Origin: Nomia melanderi
Lineage: Eukaryota; Arthropoda; Insecta; Hymenoptera; Halictidae
DNA: 64,000 nucleotides
Assembly (NCBI RefSeq): GCF_051020985.1
Contig: NW_027475176.1
Location: 62,001 to 126,000, forward strand
Direction: 5' to 3'
Below are positions 61,131-64,000 of the stretch, piece after piece. Position numbers and translations under genes: made by a program. Positions within the stretch are counted from its first letter, which is position 1. Each line of letters starts with the position of its first letter. Under the pieces are notes generated by a model. It saw nothing but the letters and a program-made list of their open reading frames with translations. It was not told the DNA's origin and did not search any database.

Positions 61131-64000
61131 TATCACCAGATATATATTGGATTTTTCCCTGACCCTGAGTGCCCGGCCCCATGAGACGGTGGTTATCTCG
61201 GCCCCTGGTGGTACGAGGTCGTTGCCGCTGCACAGATTCATGCGCCAGGGCTTCCTGCAGACAATGCACTTTGATTTATTGCGCTATATCTAATACCACC
61301 CGAGATATCACCAGATATATATTGGATTTTTCCCTGACCCTGACAGTCCGGCGCCATGAGACGGTGGTTTTCTCGGCTCCTGGTGGTCCGAGGTCGTTTC
61401 CGCTGCACAGATTCATGCGCCAGTACCTCCTGCAGATAATTCTCTTTGGTTTATTGCGCTATCTCTACTAGCACCCGAGATATCACCAGATATATACTGG
61501 ATTTTTTCATGACCTTGGGTGTTCGGCCTTAAGTGTCGGTGGTTTTCTCGGCCCCTGGTGTTCCGACGTCGTTCCCGCTGCACAGATTCATGCGCCAGGG
61601 CCTCCGGCAGACAATGCACTTTGATTTATCGCGCTATCTCGAATAGCACCCGAGATATCACCAGATATATACTGGATTTTTTCATGACCTTGGGTGTTCG
61701 GCCTTATGTGTCGGTGGTTTTCTCGGCCCCTGGTGTTCCGACGTCGTTCCCGCTGCACAGATTCATGCGCCAGGGCCTCCTGCAGATAATTCACTTTGGA
61801 TTATTGCGCTATCTGTAGTAGCACCCGAGAAAGCACCATTTATATGCTGGATTTTTACATGACTTTGGGTGACGGATACCGAAAATCTGTAATTTTCTCG
61901 ACCCCTGGTGGTCCGATGTCGTTCCCGCTGCACAGATGCATGCGCCAGGTCCTCCTGCAGATAAGTTACTTTTGTTTATTGCGCTTGCTCTAATAGCACC
62001 CGAGATATCACCAGATATATATTGTATTTTCCCCTGACCCTGAGTATCCGACCCCATGAGACGGTGGTTTTCTCGGCCCCTGGTGGTCCGAGGACGTTGC
62101 CGCTGCACAGACTCATGCGCCAGGGACTCCTACAGACAATGCACTATCATCTATTGCGCTGTCTGTAATAGCACCCGAGATATCACCAGATATATATTGG
62201 ATTTTCCCCTGACCCTGAGTGCCCGGCCCCGTGAGCCGGTGGTTTTCTCGGCTCCTGGTGGTCCGAGGTCGTTTCCGCTGCACAGATTCATGCGCCAGTA
62301 CCTCCTGCAGATAATTCTCTTTGGTTTATTGCGCTATCTCTACTAGCACCCGAGATATCACCAGATATATATTAGATTTTTCCCTGACCCTGACAGTCCG
62401 GCGCCATGAGACGGTGATTTTCTCGGCCCCTGGTGGTCCGAGGTCGTTCCCGCTGCACGGATTCATGCGCCAGTGCTTCCTGCAGACAATGCACTTTGAT
62501 TTATCGCGCTATCTGCAATAGCACCTGAGATATCATCAGATATATATTAGATTTTTCCCTGACCCAGAGTGTCCGGCCCCATGAGACGGTGGTTTTCTCG
62601 GCCCCTGGTGGTCCGAGATCGTTCCCGCTGCACAGATTCATGCGCCAGGGCCCGCTGCAGATAATTCACTTTGGTTTAGTGCGCTATCTGTAAGAGCACC
62701 CGAGATATCACCAGATATATATTGAATTTTTCTACCGACCCTGAGTGTCCGGCCCCATGAGACGGTGGTTTTCTCGGCCGCTGGTGGTCCGAGGTCGTTC
62801 CCGCTGCACAGATTCATGCGCCAGGGCCTCGTGCAGATAATTCACTTTGGTTTATTGCGCTATCTGTAATAGCACCCGAGATATCACCAGATATATATTG
62901 GATTTTCTCCTGACCCTGAGTGTCCGGCCCCATGAGACGGTGGTTTTCTCGGCCCCCGGTGGTCCGAGGTCGTTCCCGCTATACAGATTCATGCGCCAGG
63001 GCCTCCTGCAGATAATTCACTTTGGTTTATTGCGCTATCTGTAATAGCACCAGAGATATCACCAGATATATATTGGATTTTTCCCTGACCCTGAGTGTCC
63101 GGCCCCATGTGTCGATGGTTGTCTCGGTCCCTCGCTGTCCGAGGTCGATCCTCCTGAACAGATTCATGCGCCAGGGCTTCCTGCAGACAATGTACTTTGA
63201 TTTATCGCGCTATCTCTAATAGCAACCGAGATATCACCAGATACATCCTGAATTTTTACATGACCTTGGGTGTCCGGCCCCATGCGTCGGTGGTTTTCTC
63301 GACCCCTGGTGGTCCGAGGTCGGTCCCGCGGCACAGATTCATGCGGAAGGGCCTCATACGGAGAATGCACTTCTATTTATAGCGCTATCTCTAATAGGAC
63401 CCGAGATATCACCAGGTATATATTGGATTTTTACATGACCTTGGGTGACGGATACCGAAAATCTGTAATTTTCTCGGCCCTTGGTGTTCCGAGGTCGTTC
63501 CTGCTGCACACATTCATGCGCCAGGGCCTCCGGCAGACAATGCACTTTGATTTATCGCGCTATCTCGAATAGCACCCGAGATATCACCAGATATATACTG
63601 GATTTTTGCATGACCTTGGGTGTTCGGCCTTATGTGTCGGTGGTTTTCTCGGCCCCTGGTGTTCCTACGTCGTTCCCGCTGCACAGATTCATGCGCCAGG
63701 GCCTCCTGCAGATAATTCACTTTGGATTATTGCGCTATCTGTAGTAGCACCCGAGAAAGCACCATTTATATGCTGGATTTTTACATGACTTTGGGTGACG
63801 GATACCGAAAATCTGTAATTTTCTCGACCCCTGGTGGTCCGATGTCGTTCCCGCTGCACAGATGCATGCGCCAGGTCCTCCTGCAGATAAGTTACTTTGG
63901 TTTATTGCGCTTGCTCTAATAGCACCCGAGATATCAGCAGATATATATTGTATTTTCCCCTGACCCTGAGTATCCGACCCCATGAGACGGTGGTTTTCTC
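61130..64000. repeat. Segment P, right edge of window
   Basis: Contains two copies of segment F (61,530-62,185 and 63,423-64,000), 1,926 bp apart. A 130-bp tract with GCCAGTACCTCCTGCAG and ATCTCTACTAGCACC occurs near 61,365 and again near 62,240, 875 bp apart. Type I/II hybrid cores lie at 61,497, 61,672, 63,248 and 63,598; type II cores are at 61,847, 63,423 and 63,773. The window ends 81 bases into a monomer, so the array is cut, not finished. Confidence 0.75.

Larger units (their letters stand above)
771..63827. repeat. Type II monomer cores (scattered subfamily)
   Basis: In these monomers the 55 bp from consensus position 29 to 83 is replaced by a different sequence of equal length. Key words are CTGGATTTTTACATGACC, TTGGGTGACGGA, ACCGAAAATCTGTAATTTTC and then the shared CTCGG. 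Core starts: 771, 1470, 3744, 5143, 5318, 6019, 7594, 8820, 9170, 9520, 10568, 10917, 14248, 14598, 16704, 17054, 34377, 35078, 37003, 38401, 43650, 46100, 46801, 48726, 50124, 54848, 57473, 58173, 60972, 61847, 63423, 63773. The start and end coordinates here are the first and last cores; the intervening sequence is mostly type I. A subset (3744, 5318, 9520, 34377, 43650, 46100, 54848, 58173, 61847, 63773) has the lead-in GAGAAAGC instead of GAGATATC. Confidence 0.85.
1..64000. repeat. Satellite DNA array, 175-bp monomer, 365 full copies, single orientation
   Basis: The whole window is a head-to-tail array of one 175-bp monomer. Counting from the word TAGCACCCGAG, full monomers run from 43 to 63,919; 365 x 175 predicts this span to within 2 bp. 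Landmarks in monomer order are TAGCACCCGAG (1-11), GATATC (11-16), ATATATATTGG (22-32), CCGGCCCCATG (55-65), CTCGGCCCCTGGTGG (79-93), CATGCGCCAGG (121-131) and TTATTGCGCTATC (158-170). No inverted monomer and no non-satellite insertion was seen. My majority consensus has about 53% GC (50 C, 42 G). The layout is typical of eukaryotic centromeric or pericentromeric satellites; that location is inference. I do not recognise the family. Apparent ORFs of about 60-160 codons on both strands recur at 175-bp steps, shift frame each monomer and have no coding support. Confidence 0.97.

Noticed and set aside
43..63919. TATA-like ATATATATT in each monomer as a promoter
   Set aside because: Alternating AT of this length is expected in AT-rich satellite, and there is no initiator or downstream gene. 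Transcription of the satellite remains possible but is not shown by sequence.
93..63983. Hundreds of overlapping ORFs (about 60-160 codons) on both strands with similar translations, suggesting a repeated protein family
   Set aside because: They recur every 175 bp in rotating frames because 175 is not a multiple of 3, overlap heavily on both strands, and end at the TAATAG word of the monomer. No start context, domain or codon signal supports translation. The longest ones arise where a stop is altered or an indel shifts frame.
1..64000. CRISPR array (regular repeats and spacers)
   Set aside because: There are no unique spacers between short repeats; the entire 175-bp unit is repeated and no cas gene is present.
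1..64000. CENP-B box (TTCG, four bases, A, two bases, CGGG)
   Set aside because: The consensus has no TTCG on either strand. The nearest case, TTCGGTTTATTGCGC near 20,678, fails at the CGGG end. A full scan was not possible, so a rare box cannot be ruled out.
1..64000. Transposon or LTR inside the array
   Set aside because: Every stretch examined could be aligned to the 175-bp monomer; no target-site duplication, terminal repeat or foreign sequence was seen.
1..64000. Assignment to a named species or satellite family
   Set aside because: I do not recognise the monomer. Similar monomer length in other species is not evidence of homology, and no search could be run.

Overview
The window is one uninterrupted block of tandemly repeated satellite DNA. 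I find no protein-coding gene, RNA gene, transposon, CRISPR array or operon in it. The monomer is 175 bp. Taking the recurring TAGCACCCGAG word as its start, the first full monomer begins at 43 and the last at 63,920. That makes 365 complete monomers with a net length error of only +2 bp, plus a partial monomer at each end. All monomers point the same way, and nothing unrelated interrupts them. This is the architecture of a eukaryotic centromeric or pericentromeric satellite. I do not recognise the sequence and cannot name the species. All open reading frames seen are by-products of the repeat: they rotate frame each monomer (175 is 1 mod 3) and end at the TAATAG in the next monomer.

The monomer has two halves: about 100 bp of roughly 66% GC and about 75 bp of roughly 35% GC. 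It carries two short inverted repeats and about nine CpGs. There are two main kinds. Type I is the majority. Type II differs in one 55-bp segment (about 67% identical to type I by hand count) and is otherwise the same. Type I/II hybrids occur.

Above the monomer, the array is a patchwork of higher-order repeats (HORs) and nested segmental duplications, nearly all in exact multiples of 175 bp. From left to right: 1-3.65 kb is a partial, rearranged copy of a ~5-kb HOR ('A'). 3.65-8.0 kb is an older copy of block 'D'. 8.0-12.8 kb is mixed monomers, including a 349-bp tandem dimer. 12.76-17.67 kb is a 2,456-bp unit present twice, each copy holding a 703-bp unit present twice. 18.56-31.66 kb is HOR A as 28-, 29- and partial-monomer copies. 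30.5-34.05 kb holds a 1,924-bp duplication. 34.05-56.80 kb is a near-identical tandem duplication of an 11.7-kb block (D1, D2) that contains a 525-bp trimer region. 56.8-64 kb is a mosaic whose end repeats material from 9.2-9.8 kb, so the array very probably continues past both edges.

The main biological content is evolutionary: repeated in-register unequal exchange and gene conversion, with several individual events readable. The most plausible functional elements are the conserved short dyads in each monomer. I could run no alignment or database search. Segment boundaries are read by eye and are good to tens of bases; identity estimates are approximate.
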